Shown one piece after another: positions 1-6,783 of a DNA stretch of 64,000 bases. Below the pieces are notes generated by a model that had not been told where the DNA came from, searched no databases, and was given only the letters and a program-made list of their open reading frames with translations. The position numbers were made by a program, and so were the translations under genes. Origin of the DNA: an uncultured Oscillospiraceae bacterium (GTDB lineage: Bacteria > Bacillota > Clostridia > Oscillospirales > Oscillospiraceae); NCBI GenBank assembly GCA_944385405.1, contig CALWXB010000005.1, positions 1 through 64,000 of the forward strand, in the 5' to 3' direction. Position 1 is the first letter of the stretch. Each line of letters begins with the position of its first letter.

Positions 1-917
1 CGGTCCTCCCCCCCCCCCTGCTCCTCCGCTGCCCGGTGGGCCTTCTTCCCCGCCTGCTCCGCCCCCGCCTTGCCCGCGCCTTCCCCTGCCGCCCGGCCGT
101 CCGCCAGCTGCTCCGGCGCGGCGTCCCGGGTCTCCACGGCCACCTCCACCGGGCGCTCACGCAGCTGCTGCAGCTCCCGCTCCGCCGCCTCCAGGGCCGC
201 GGCCTTCTCCTCAGCGGCCTCCGCGGACCGCCGCTGCAGCTCCTTGAGCTGGCGCATGTCCTGCTCCATCTTCTCCCGGGAGGCCTCCGCCGTCTCCGCC
301 CGGGCCTTCATCTCCTCCGCCGCCCGACGGGCGCTGTCCCGGGCCTGGATGGCCGCCTTCAGCTCCCTGGCCGTCATCTCGGAAACGGACTTTTCCGCGC
401 CGTCCACCGTGTGCCGCCTTGACGCGAAGTCCTCCCGCTCCGATTCCGGCAAAGCCAGCAGCGCCAAGGCTTTGGAGGCGCCCAAATCCGCAATTTCTGC
501 GGATTTGGAATACTCCCGCGCAATGCGCATGAAGTCCTGGGCGCGGCGCTCCGAAATGTCCACCTTCTCCCGCAGCCAGGGCAGCCATTCCCCGTGGCCC
601 AGCTGGGCTTTCGCCTCCAGCAGCCGCTTGCCGATCTCGATGAGGGCGCCGCCGGCCTGGCGCTTGTAAAAGAGGATCTCCTGCTCCAGCAGCTCCAGGG
701 GCTTGTCCTCCGGGGGCTTCTGCCCATTCATGCCGAAGTCCCGGGCCAGGATGGCCCCCTCCCCGTTGTCCTCCCGGGCGCCGCCGGAGGACCGGGCCTC
801 CATCTGCTCCCGGTAATAGGCGTCCGTCATCCGGTAGGCGGCCTCCATGGGGTCTACCCGGGAAGGCTCCTCCAGTCCCAGCTCCACTGCCAATGCCTTC
901 GCCTGCTCCAAACTCAT
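1..917 (-). CDS. DUF3102-domain protein, 3' end cut by window edge
   Basis: The reading frame is open from the ATG at 917 to the left edge, so at least 305 codons are present and the C-terminus is missing. Residues about 78-135 (key stretch ALIEIGKRLLEAK then GEWLPWL) match the DUF3102 family, which is common on phages and conjugative elements and has no established function. After residue 190 the protein becomes a long charged Glu/Ala/Arg coiled coil. The start overlaps the stop of the upstream PcfJ-like gene as ATGA, so the two are translationally coupled. A role in DNA transfer or replication of the element is only inferred from context. Confidence 0.75.
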   Translation of the reverse strand, partial: MSLEQAKALAVELGLEEPSRVDPMEAAYRMTDAYYREQMEARSSGGAREDNGEGAILARDFGMNGQKPPEDKPLELLEQEILFYKRQAGGALIEIGKRLLEAKAQLGHGEWLPWLREKVDISERRAQDFMRIAREYSKSAEIADLGASKALALLALPESEREDFASRRHTVDGAEKSVSEMTARELKAAIQARDSARRAAEEMKARAETAEASREKMEQDMRQLKELQRRSAEAAEEKAAALEAAERELQQLRERPVEVAVETRDAAPEQLADGRAAGEGAGKAGAEQAGKKAHRAAEEQGGGED

Positions 918-2563
918 GCCGCACCGTTTCCTTTCTTCCGCTGTTTCATGGGCCGGATATGCTCCAGCCACGCTTTCTCAAATGCCTCCACGGACGCCGT
1001 CCGGGCGCAGTTGCACTTTCCCCGGTCCTGGAGCACGGTGAGGTCCTTCAGATCCAGCTCCAGGGTGAACCAGGACGCCTCCGGCGCCGACGTTTTCCGG
1101 ACGAAGAAGATGGCCGACCGCCCTCCGGCGTGCTTTTCCTTGTACGTGGCCACGCAGTGGTTCAGCGCCTTGCCCTCGGCGTCCAACTCCTCCGGCGCGG
1201 CGCAGGGGCGGATCAGGATCCCGCCGTGCTGCCAGGCCATGGGAGCCAGTACCGCCAGCCGGTCCGCAAAGGCCGCCCGGAGCTGTTCGTTTTTCTCCGC
1301 CCGCTCCTTTTCCCGCTGCGCCGCCTCCCGGACCAGGCGCTCTTCGGCCACCCGGTCATGGGCGCGCATCAGGTTTTTGGGGAACCGGACGTGCTCGTCC
1401 GAGAGGTCGTAGCCCTCCCCCCGGGCAATGCGCCAGTAGTCCTCCAGGATGTGGCCATCCGCCCGCTTGTCCCGCTGCTTCTGACGATTCAGGTACCGCA
1501 CCGCCCGCATCAGCGGCAGCTTCTCCTTCTCCGCCATCCGGCGGCACCAATGGATCCCGGCGGCCCTGCATTGCTCCAGCTCCTCCGGCAGACGCAGCTG
1601 CACGCCCGCGTCCAGGCATGTCCGATAGAAGTGCAGCTCCTCCGGCGTCCAGCGCATCTCCCGGCAGAAGCGGAACGCCTCGCCGGTGAGGCCCAGCATC
1701 CTGGCCGGCCGGGCTTCCTTCCAGCAGATCTCCGGCAGCTTCGGGACGCCTCTTGCCCGTTCATAGCTGTACCGGTAGGATTCCGCCCGGATCATCTCCC
1801 CCACCAGGGCGCCGCAGCCCTGCACGATGAGGTTCTCGATGTTCCGGTGCCGCTGCCACAATCGCAGGTATGTCACGGGATACGGCTCCTTCGCCGCCTT
1901 CATGTACAGGTCCAGCTTGCTGTTGGCCGCCGTGGAGCCGATGAGCAGCCGCTTGTCCCAGGGGTACACCAGATCCGCCTTCCCCCAGCAGTCCAGGCAG
2001 TTCCTGCGCTGCTCCCAGTGTCCGAAAAAGCTGATGGCGGAGAGGCACTTGAGATACCCCATCAGCCGCACCACCTTCCGCTCCTCCACCACGTAGGCCT
2101 CATACTGCCGGCAGGAGATCTGCTCCTCCCCCTCGCAGCGGATGTACTTCCCCACGCACCAGCCCACCAGAGCCAGCTTGTCCCCCAGGCGGGTCACCGT
2201 CAGGGGCCAGCATTCCTTTCCCCAGTGGCCGCCCCGGCCCCGGCCGATGTGCAGCGCCTGGGCCGCACAGCCGCACATGGGGCAGCGGATCCGATCTCCG
2301 CTGGAAACGGCGCGTCTGCTCTCCGTGTCAATAAATCCAAAGGCATTTCCCTGTCCGGGGATCCTGCCGGCGTACATCGTCTGTCCGCAGGCAGAGCACC
2401 GAAGCTCCGCCATCCGCTCCCGCAGTCCGGTGAGGGGATCATGCACCCAGGCGGCCTTGTACCAGATCACATGCTCCCGGAGGTACCCCTTTTTCTCCAG
2501 CCAGGGGATCAGCCCCTCCGGAGGCTCCTGGGGCAGTTCCGCGGCGTAATCATGCTGTTCCAT
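914..2563 (-). CDS. PcfJ-like protein
   Basis: A 549-residue protein. Two N-terminal CxxC pairs (C56/C59 and C94/C97) suggest a zinc-binding knuckle. The C-terminal third carries the PcfJ family signature around residues 460-500 (EGKALNHCVATY, then WFTLEL). PcfJ is named after a gene on the enterococcal conjugative plasmid pCF10 and recurs on integrative and conjugative elements and phages; its biochemical role is not settled. It lies four bases downstream of the PcfK/AcrIIA9-like gene, the pairing usually seen, and overlaps the DUF3102 gene. Family assignment is good; function is not known. Confidence 0.85.
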   Translation of the reverse strand: MEQHDYAAELPQEPPEGLIPWLEKKGYLREHVIWYKAAWVHDPLTGLRERMAELRCSACGQTMYAGRIPGQGNAFGFIDTESRRAVSSGDRIRCPMCGCAAQALHIGRGRGGHWGKECWPLTVTRLGDKLALVGWCVGKYIRCEGEEQISCRQYEAYVVEERKVVRLMGYLKCLSAISFFGHWEQRRNCLDCWGKADLVYPWDKRLLIGSTAANSKLDLYMKAAKEPYPVTYLRLWQRHRNIENLIVQGCGALVGEMIRAESYRYSYERARGVPKLPEICWKEARPARMLGLTGEAFRFCREMRWTPEELHFYRTCLDAGVQLRLPEELEQCRAAGIHWCRRMAEKEKLPLMRAVRYLNRQKQRDKRADGHILEDYWRIARGEGYDLSDEHVRFPKNLMRAHDRVAEERLVREAAQREKERAEKNEQLRAAFADRLAVLAPMAWQHGGILIRPCAAPEELDAEGKALNHCVATYKEKHAGGRSAIFFVRKTSAPEASWFTLELDLKDLTVLQDRGKCNCARTASVEAFEKAWLEHIRPMKQRKKGNGAA

Positions 2564-2567
2564 ACCG

Positions 2568-2900
2568 TCACCTCAGAAAGTCCGCCAGATCCACCAGCAC
2601 GGCGGGCCGGGCCGCCCCCGGCTCCGGAAGGCCGTAGAACTTCCGCAGGATGCCCTCCGCCTCCTCCGGCGACACACAGGAAAAGTGTCCGGTCTTGTGG
2701 GCGTCGGCAAATGCCTTGATCTGTTTTTCCGCCTGGACGATCCCCATCTCCGGGTTCTCCAGGTCCTGGGCGATCAGCTCCGCGCTCTCCGGCTCCCGCC
2801 GGCAGATGTCTATCAGCTGCTCCGCCACCATCCAGGGGGCGGACCGCTCCCGGACCTTCGACTGCTGCGCTCGCAGCTTTTCAATGGCTTCATATACCAT
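2568..2900 (-). CDS. PcfK-like / AcrIIA9-family protein
   Basis: A 110-residue protein. The ATG at 2900 was chosen because AGGAG precedes it at good spacing. The pattern of alternating acidic helices, the AEKQIKAFADAH segment and the terminal ILRKFYGLP motif (residues about 85-93) resemble the PcfK-like family, members of which are annotated as Cas9 inhibitor AcrIIA9. It sits directly upstream of the PcfJ-like gene. Anti-CRISPR activity is known only for particular family members, so for this protein it is a hypothesis; many homologues are simply mobile-element proteins of unknown role. No CRISPR array or cas gene is visible in the window. Confidence 0.65.
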   Translation of the reverse strand: MVYEAIEKLRAQQSKVRERSAPWMVAEQLIDICRREPESAELIAQDLENPEMGIVQAEKQIKAFADAHKTGHFSCVSPEEAEGILRKFYGLPEPGAARPAVLVDLADFLR

Positions 2901-2913
2901 GCCCTTGCTCCTT

Positions 2914-3231
2914 TCAGGCCAGCTTCCCCGTCCGGTATGCCCGTTCCCGGGCACGGCGCAGCAGCTGCTCCTCGGTCTTGACGGCCTCCCGGCAGGCCCC
3001 GCACATGGGCGGCGCGCCGTAATAGATCCGCTTGCACCGGCAGCAGATGTTCCGGGGCGCGCCCACGATCCGCTCCTTGCACTCACAGCGTGCCGCCACC
3101 TTGCCCCAGGGCACGCCCCAGAACTTGGCGGCCTCCACCGTGGCCAGCTCCCAGTTCTCCGCAATCACCCAGGCATCCGTGTGGCCCTCGCAGCCCACTT
3201 CCCACAGGATGTCCCGCTTCCGCGCCGCCAT
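2914..3231 (-). CDS. Cysteine-rich small protein of mobile element
   Basis: A 105-residue protein that I do not recognise. It contains eight cysteines (14, 49, 51, 63, 64, 66, 77 and 80); the last group, CCRCK and CGAC, could form a zinc ribbon. The middle (residues 28-45, ATVEAAKFWGVPWGKVA) looks like a helix-turn-helix of the kind that reads an excisionase-like or adaptor site, but this is weak. It ends 13 bases before the PcfK-like gene and shares its direction, so it is probably in the same operon. Confidence 0.6.
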   Translation of the reverse strand: MAARKRDILWEVGCEGHTDAWVIAENWELATVEAAKFWGVPWGKVAARCECKERIVGAPRNICCRCKRIYYGAPPMCGACREAVKTEEQLLRRARERAYRTGKLA

Positions 3232-3262
3232 GGACGCACCTCCTTTCCTGCCGTATCCGGCC

Positions 3263-3463
3263 TCACTCCCAGTCCTTCGTCACGAACACCGCCTCGCGGA
3301 GCTGCTCCGCGCCGCTCTTGCCGGTGATCTCCCCGCTGCACCGCATGGTGAGGACCAGCAGGAGCAAAACGGATGCCGCCGCCAGGGCGATCACCTGCTC
3401 CGCCGTCAGACCGGCGGACAGCCGCCTCCGCAGCCGCCTAACACGCTTCGTCATCCGCATCAT
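3263..3463 (-). CDS. Small single-pass membrane protein
   Basis: A 66-residue protein with a very basic N-terminus (residues 1-14), one hydrophobic segment (about 20-40, rich in Ala/Leu/Val) and a polar tail. That topology predicts the N-terminus inside. Its start overlaps the 3' end of the upstream gene by 26 bases. Three in-frame ATGs lie close together (3463, 3460, 3454) behind a GGGGCGGAG sequence, so the exact start is uncertain. No family was recognised. The overlap with its neighbour in a compact operon supports it being a real gene. Confidence 0.5.
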   Translation of the reverse strand: MMRMTKRVRRLRRRLSAGLTAEQVIALAAASVLLLLVLTMRCSGEITGKSGAEQLREAVFVTKDWE

Positions 3464-3683
3464 CTCCGCCCCTTCTGTAAAGCGCCCAGGCCTGATCCCG
3501 GATATAGGCGGCCTGCTCCCGGTCCACCAGCTCCACCGCCCGCATGGCGTCCGCCAGACCGCAGATGTTCCCGTAAAACATCAGCGCCGACGGCTTTTCC
3601 CCGTCCCGCAGCGCCCGGAGCATGGCCTCCCGGTTCCGCTCCAGCAGTTCATGAAACTTCCGCTCCAGATCCGACTTTTTCAT
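3438..3683 (-). CDS. Small helical protein of mobile element
   Basis: An 81-residue, highly charged, mostly helical protein with no membrane segment and no recognised family. AGGAGGT is immediately upstream of the ATG. The last nine codons overlap the beginning of the small membrane-protein gene, which argues for translational coupling. Codon use and GC content match the surrounding leftward operon. No function can be proposed. Confidence 0.55.
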   Translation of the reverse strand: MKKSDLERKFHELLERNREAMLRALRDGEKPSALMFYGNICGLADAMRAVELVDREQAAYIRDQAWALYRRGGDDADDEAC

Positions 3684-3721
3684 ATGTACCTCCTACCTCC
3701 GCGATCCTTACCTACACCTAC

Positions 3722-3973
3722 TCATCCTCTTTTTTGTCTTTTCCGCTCTGCGGCGATCTCCGGAAATACTTCTTCAAAGGGCGGAAGTCCCTCTGCCCGG
3801 AATTCCGCCCTCCCGGCAAATGCCGCGTTCAGGGCGTTCACGTCCCGCACCGCCAGCACGAAGCTCCGCTGCTCACGGGTCAACTCATCCAGAGGGTAGT
3901 CCACCCCGTCGATGGTCACCAGCGATTCTCCCCAGAAGCGGTATCCGCTGGGTGTTACCAATTCCTGCAGCAA
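3722..3973 (-). CDS. Small hypothetical protein, TTG start
   Basis: An 83-residue acidic protein of unknown family. I place the start at TTG 3973 because GGAGGTGA lies about six bases upstream. A GTG at 3982 would sit directly on that ribosome-binding sequence. The same leader, ribosome-binding site and first four codons (TTG CTG CAG GAA) recur at about 4985-5010 in front of a different small open frame, so the translation-initiation module itself has been duplicated. Function unknown. Confidence 0.5.
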   Translation of the reverse strand: MLQELVTPSGYRFWGESLVTIDGVDYPLDELTREQRSFVLAVRDVNALNAAFAGRAEFRAEGLPPFEEVFPEIAAERKRQKRG

Positions 3974-4022
3974 CTCCCTCACCTCCCGAAAGCACCCTAT
4001 GCAGGGCGCAGATTGTCCTATG
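3962..4022. repeat. Copy 1 of ~60-bp imperfect direct repeat
   Basis: This pairs with 4987-5047. Both copies share 23 identical bases beginning CTGCAGCAACTCCC, then a CACCCTATG block and a final GTCCTATGT block, with small indels between. Each copy is an intergenic leader in the leftward operon. The repeat brackets the regulator/membrane-protein module. Confidence 0.75.
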
Positions 4023-4509
4023 TTTGCGTGCCATGCTCGTCATCCGGGACGAACTCGAAGATGGTTGCCAGACGGCCCTGCCTGACACAGCCGCTCTGTG
4101 GTATTTTGAAGTCATAGCTATACCTTACACCACTGTAGATCATCCCGTCTCCGGCCAGTCCGTGCAGGTCAAACATGTGCTCAAGTACAGTAAGAAACTT
4201 TCCTTCGCAGCGGGCCAGACTGCATTTCATTTGAAGCTGGACCTGATCCCTTCTTTTGCGGTTCATCTCCTGCAAGACATTTTCCTTCTGTTTCGGCACC
4301 TGCTCCGGCAGAAATACCGCCAGCAGATCTGCAGCGTCCACGTCCAGCAGCTCGGCCATTTTATTCAATTCTGTAATGTCCGGCAGCTGCTTTCCGGTCG
4401 TGATCTTGTTCATCTTCTGCCTGCTCCATCCCATGGCGCGGGTAAACTCTGCCTCTGAGCTGTACCTGGCGTGGATGATCCTGCTCAGTTCATTGTTGCG
4501 ATTTTCCAT
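4018..4509 (-). CDS. XRE-like helix-turn-helix regulator
   Basis: A 163-residue protein. The ATG at 4509 is preceded by AAGGAG; an upstream TTG at 4557 is less likely. Residues about 15-65 form a Cro/CI-type DNA-binding fold (EFTRAMGWSRQKMNKITTGK, then LPDITELNKMAELLDVD). The C-terminal half (residues 90-163) is unlike standard repressor dimerisation domains and I do not recognise it. A 16-base palindrome at 4528-4543 lies just upstream and is a likely autoregulatory operator. The gene is flanked by a 60-base imperfect direct repeat. Confidence 0.7.
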   Translation of the reverse strand: MENRNNELSRIIHARYSSEAEFTRAMGWSRQKMNKITTGKQLPDITELNKMAELLDVDAADLLAVFLPEQVPKQKENVLQEMNRKRRDQVQLQMKCSLARCEGKFLTVLEHMFDLHGLAGDGMIYSGVRYSYDFKIPQSGCVRQGRLATIFEFVPDDEHGTQT

Positions 4510-4527
4510 GTGTTTCTCCTTTTTTCG

Positions 4528-4543
4528 TATTGAATTTTCAATA
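4528..4543. promoter_or_regulatory. Palindromic putative operator
   Basis: The two half-sites TATTGAA and TTCAATA are perfect inverted repeats separated by TT. They lie between the divergent helix-turn-helix gene (start 4509) and the membrane-protein frame (start 4593). Position and symmetry suggest a binding site for the adjacent regulator. Confidence 0.45.
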
Positions 4544-4592
4544 TTTCCCAGGTACACTTGATCTGATATAGAAAGGTAGGGAGGGTGGTATT

Positions 4593-4976
4593 TTGCTCCA
4601 GAACATCTTGGAAAACATCACAGCTACGATAATTGTTACAGCACTATTAGCCTTTGCGAGATGGTTATTCCGTTCGGTTAAACGCTTTATGCAGACGCCA
4701 GTTGTAAAACAAAAATACGCTCCACGGATGGTCGTACATAAGCAGTTCTATTGCTCTCTGCTATCTCTCGTCATTTCTCTAGTGATCGGGTTGTCGGTTC
4801 CGGCGCAAAGTCCATTCTCGATCGGGGCGTTTATAAAGTTCCCTTGCCTCATAACTGCTGCTTATTCACTTCTTTTTGTTATGGGGGCCTTTGATGCTGC
4901 GTTTGTTTTTTACCCAGATGATGAAACGCGGGACAACAAACCATCCAAGGATAACACCAATCACAACGTCGACTAA
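4593..4976 (+). CDS. Small membrane protein, unknown
   Basis: A 127-residue protein starting at TTG, with GGGAGG about ten bases upstream. It has an N-terminal hydrophobic stretch (about 10-25), a basic linker, and two strong membrane segments (about 55-72 and 82-108), then a polar acidic tail. It is on the opposite strand to the neighbouring operon and is AT-rich compared with it, suggesting a separately acquired cargo gene. Its 3' end overlaps, antisense, another small membrane frame (4866-4997). No family recognised. Confidence 0.5.
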   Translation: MLQNILENITATIIVTALLAFARWLFRSVKRFMQTPVVKQKYAPRMVVHKQFYCSLLSLVISLVIGLSVPAQSPFSIGAFIKFPCLITAAYSLLFVMGAFDAAFVFYPDDETRDNKPSKDNTNHNVD

Positions 4977-4997
4977 AATTTCCATTTCCTGCAGCAA
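4866..4997 (-). CDS. Possible 43-residue membrane microprotein
   Basis: A short frame with one hydrophobic segment (residues 7-25) and a lysine-rich C-terminus. It starts at TTG 4997 behind GGAGGTGA, with leader and first codons identical to those of the 3722-3973 gene. A second in-frame ATG lies at 4985. It overlaps the plus-strand gene 4593-4976 in antisense, so one of the two may not be expressed. The duplicated initiation region is the main support; no homologue is recognised. Confidence 0.35.
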   Translation of the reverse strand: MLQEMEILVDVVIGVILGWFVVPRFIIWVKNKRSIKGPHNKKK

Positions 4998-5047
4998 CTC
5001 CCTCACCTCCCTGCCTCACCCTATGGCTGCATAGGGTCGTCCTATGT
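4987..5047. repeat. Copy 2 of ~60-bp imperfect direct repeat
   Basis: This is the partner of 3962-4022. It contains an inverted ACCCTATG/CATAGGGT pair not fully kept in copy 1. The copies flank about 1 kb of lower-GC DNA, consistent with gain of that module by recombination between leader repeats. Confidence 0.75.
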
Positions 5048-5428
5048 ACCGTTCCGGTTCGACCGTACAGTCTTGAAAATCACTTCCGCATGATCATGGC
5101 TTACCCTGCGGATCATGGTCTTGGTGTATCGTCCATTTTGGGCATAGAGACGGATCTCAACAGGACCTTCGTCCAGATCTCCACGACTGTCGTGGGCTTC
5201 TCCAAACGGAGGAATCCCTTCCTTCATCATGCGGCGGGCCTCCTCAGCCACTGCCTTCACAAGGCGGCAATATGCCTCGGGATACAGTTTCATCGCCTCC
5301 TGCCGGTGTCTGCTACTTTCGGGCGCACATGTGACCCCCAGATACCGCGCGATTCCATAGGTCAGGCTTGCGCGAAGTCCGCCGGGTATACCGGGAAGCT
5401 CAAAGCAATCAAAAGTTTCGTCAATCAT
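5042..5428 (-). CDS. Hypothetical protein of mobile element
   Basis: A 128-residue soluble protein with AAAGGAGAGG before its ATG. It is basic in the middle and has no transmembrane segment or recognised motif. It lies 12 bases downstream of the small Cro-like gene in the same direction, so it belongs to the early leftward operon driven by the promoter at 5694-5722. No function can be assigned. Confidence 0.55.
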   Translation of the reverse strand: MIDETFDCFELPGIPGGLRASLTYGIARYLGVTCAPESSRHRQEAMKLYPEAYCRLVKAVAEEARRMMKEGIPPFGEAHDSRGDLDEGPVEIRLYAQNGRYTKTMIRRVSHDHAEVIFKTVRSNRNGT

Positions 5429-5440
5429 GTGCCTCTCCTT

Positions 5441-5650
5441 TTATCTCACATCCCCGGCGTGCTGCTGATACCCGCGCGGGTCCAAGTCCAACAGCACGCA
5501 CAGCCGAAGGTATTCGTCAGCCCGCAGTTCCCTTTTCCCTTTCAAGCTTGGCTGCAAGCATGAATACTTGACTTCAGCCCGTGTACTCACTGTTTTAATT
5601 GTCATTCCCCTGCGCTTGATTTCTGCCGCAATCATCTGCTCTGGTGTCAT
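5441..5650 (-). CDS. Small Cro/XRE-type helix-turn-helix protein
   Basis: A 69-residue protein with a good AGGAGG ribosome site. Residues about 15-60 form a single helix-turn-helix domain (GMTIKTVSTRAEVKYSCLQP, then ELRADEYLRLCVLLDLDP). It is transcribed divergently from a larger repressor, with three shared operators between them: the layout of a phage or ICE lysogeny switch. It is likely the Cro-like or activator half, controlling the leftward operon. The family is broad, so the exact role is inferred. Confidence 0.7.
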   Translation of the reverse strand: MTPEQMIAAEIKRRGMTIKTVSTRAEVKYSCLQPSLKGKRELRADEYLRLCVLLDLDPRGYQQHAGDVR

Positions 5651-5665
5651 GTTTGCCCCTCCTTT

Positions 5666-5745
5666 TTCTTAGATTCTAAGAACCTCTGGCATAATAATAT
5701 GCTTTGAAACTAAGAATGTCAATATATTTTCTTCGATTCAAAGAA
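5666..5745. promoter_or_regulatory. Three 17-bp operators of divergent switch
   Basis: O1 at 5666-5682 is a perfect 8-1-8 palindrome (TTCTTAGA T TCTAAGAA). O2 at 5700-5716 and O3 at 5729-5745 are close variants of it. O2 fills the spacer of the leftward promoter, O3 lies between the two -35 boxes, and O1 lies in the leftward leader. O3 is embedded in a longer perfect 17-base inverted repeat (5717-5733 with 5741-5757). Confidence 0.7.
5694..5722 (-). promoter_or_regulatory. Leftward early promoter
   Basis: -35 TTGACA (5722-5717) and -10 TATTAT (5699-5694) with a 17-base spacer that is exactly operator O2. It drives the Cro-like gene and the operon beyond. Confidence 0.75.
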
Positions 5746-5751
5746 AATATA

Positions 5752-5780
5752 TTGACATTGGAGAAAACCCCGGATACTAT
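5752..5780 (+). promoter_or_regulatory. Rightward repressor promoter
   Basis: -35 TTGACA (5752-5757), 17-base spacer, -10 TACTAT (5775-5780). It faces the repressor gene. Its -35 box is part of the long inverted repeat that also supplies the leftward -35. Confidence 0.75.
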
Positions 5781-5810
5781 GGATTTAACAATTAAAGTGA
5801 GGTGTTCCAA

Positions 5811-6473
5811 ATGACTGATGTTAAAAAAGATGCTTTTATAGCAAACTTGTTAAAATATCATCGTGAAAAAGCTGGATTAACAGTTCAAACCGTTGTGTCA
5901 GAATTAAAAAAGCGCAATATCTCAATAGCTGAGAAAACCATCTATGGATATGAGCGGGGAACCAGCACGCCCCATGTAAAAGTGTTTATGGCGCTTTGCG
6001 ACATCTATCACGTTTCTGATATCCTTGGAAGCTTTGGTTATAAAAATGAAATTCCTTTTTCGAAGGATGAATGGACCAATGACCAATATAACGATTTTTT
6101 CCACGCGCAACATGGAATATTAGAGCAGATTTATTTATTATTCAAGGACGGAATCCCTTCTTTTGAAAACTATGAGCAATCTTTAAGCCGTATGATTCCT
6201 AAAAAAGATCAAGCAAATTTTTCAAAGTTCTACAACCTTTTTTCTGAACTGAACGAAGCGCAAAGAGGCGTTCTCTTTGATTTTCTCGCTGATATAAAAA
6301 AGTATGATGCTTCGTTACCTGCCGAAATCATGACAAAAGAAGAAAAGCGTCTTATACAGCGCTATCGCCGTATAAGTGAGCAACATGATTTAGATATTAT
6401 CGAAAACATTTTGAGTAGATATGATAAGGCTTCTTCTGTAACCCCCGCTACATCCGCCGAGTCGGTCGGGTAA
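5811..6473 (+). CDS. XRE-family repressor-like regulator
   Basis: A 220-residue protein. The ATG at 5811 is six bases after a GTGAGGTG ribosome site. Residues about 8-65 form a Cro/CI helix-turn-helix (LLKYHREKAGLTVQTVVSEL, then TIYGYERGTSTP). The remainder is a helical region without the Ser/Lys pair of LexA-type autocleavage, so induction would need another route, such as a partner protease as in ImmR systems. It is AT-rich relative to the chromosome. Most likely it is the maintenance repressor of the element, acting at the three operators upstream. Confidence 0.75.
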   Translation: MTDVKKDAFIANLLKYHREKAGLTVQTVVSELKKRNISIAEKTIYGYERGTSTPHVKVFMALCDIYHVSDILGSFGYKNEIPFSKDEWTNDQYNDFFHAQHGILEQIYLLFKDGIPSFENYEQSLSRMIPKKDQANFSKFYNLFSELNEAQRGVLFDFLADIKKYDASLPAEIMTKEEKRLIQRYRRISEQHDLDIIENILSRYDKASSVTPATSAESVG

Positions 6474-6546
6474 TTTATGTAGATTTCTCGAAAAATCCCA
6501 GTAAATAAGGGATATCTTGGGAAATGAGGAGTAAATCTTTATAGGT

Positions 6547-6654
6547 ATGACGTTTGCGGAGTTTTTCTTCTCTGGCGGTATCTTTCTTTTTTATGCGTTG
6601 TTCTTGGCAGTATTATATATTTCTGGCCGAATCACTGATCTAACCAGGAGATGA
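6547..6654 (+). CDS. 35-residue membrane micro-ORF upstream of recombinase relic
   Basis: The frame runs ATG at 6547 to TGA at 6652-6654. It encodes one aromatic-rich hydrophobic segment (residues 5-26) and a basic tail ending TRR. GAGGAG lies 15 bases upstream, a long spacing. The stop overlaps the ribosome-binding region of the truncated recombinase copy, suggesting former translational coupling. It resembles small hydrophobic toxins or leader peptides in size only; no family is recognised. Confidence 0.3.
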   Translation: MTFAEFFFSGGIFLFYALFLAVLYISGRITDLTRR

Positions 6655-6659
6655 CACCC

Positions 6660-6749
6660 ATGCCCACCGACGCGCTCCCCAGAATCGCCGCCGCCTATAT
6701 CCGGGTCTCCACCTATGACCAGGTGGAATACTCCTTGGGGCAAAAATAA
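6660..6749 (+). pseudogene. Truncated duplicate of serine-recombinase 5' end
   Basis: The first 25 codons and the ribosome site match those of the intact recombinase at 7625 almost base for base (MPTDALPRIAAAYIRVST, then DQVEYS). After codon 25 the similarity stops abruptly, and four unrelated codons lead to TAA. The break coincides with the terminator of the toxN cassette. It still contains the catalytic-serine codon but no functional domain, so it is a relic. Confidence 0.85.
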
Positions 6750-6779
6750 AAAGCCGCTCTGGATATCCAGAGCGGCAGC
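6750..6779 (-). terminator. Rho-independent terminator of toxN
   Basis: A perfect 24-base palindrome (6753-6776, GCCGCTCTGGAT and its complement) followed on the minus strand by TTTTTATTTTT. It starts eight bases after the toxN stop. Confidence 0.8.
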
Positions 6780-6783
6780 GGTT

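Noticed and set aside
893..2719. 608-codon plus-strand open frame
   Set aside because: Antisense of the PcfJ-like gene; its composition is Pro/Arg/Leu-rich as expected for a shadow frame.
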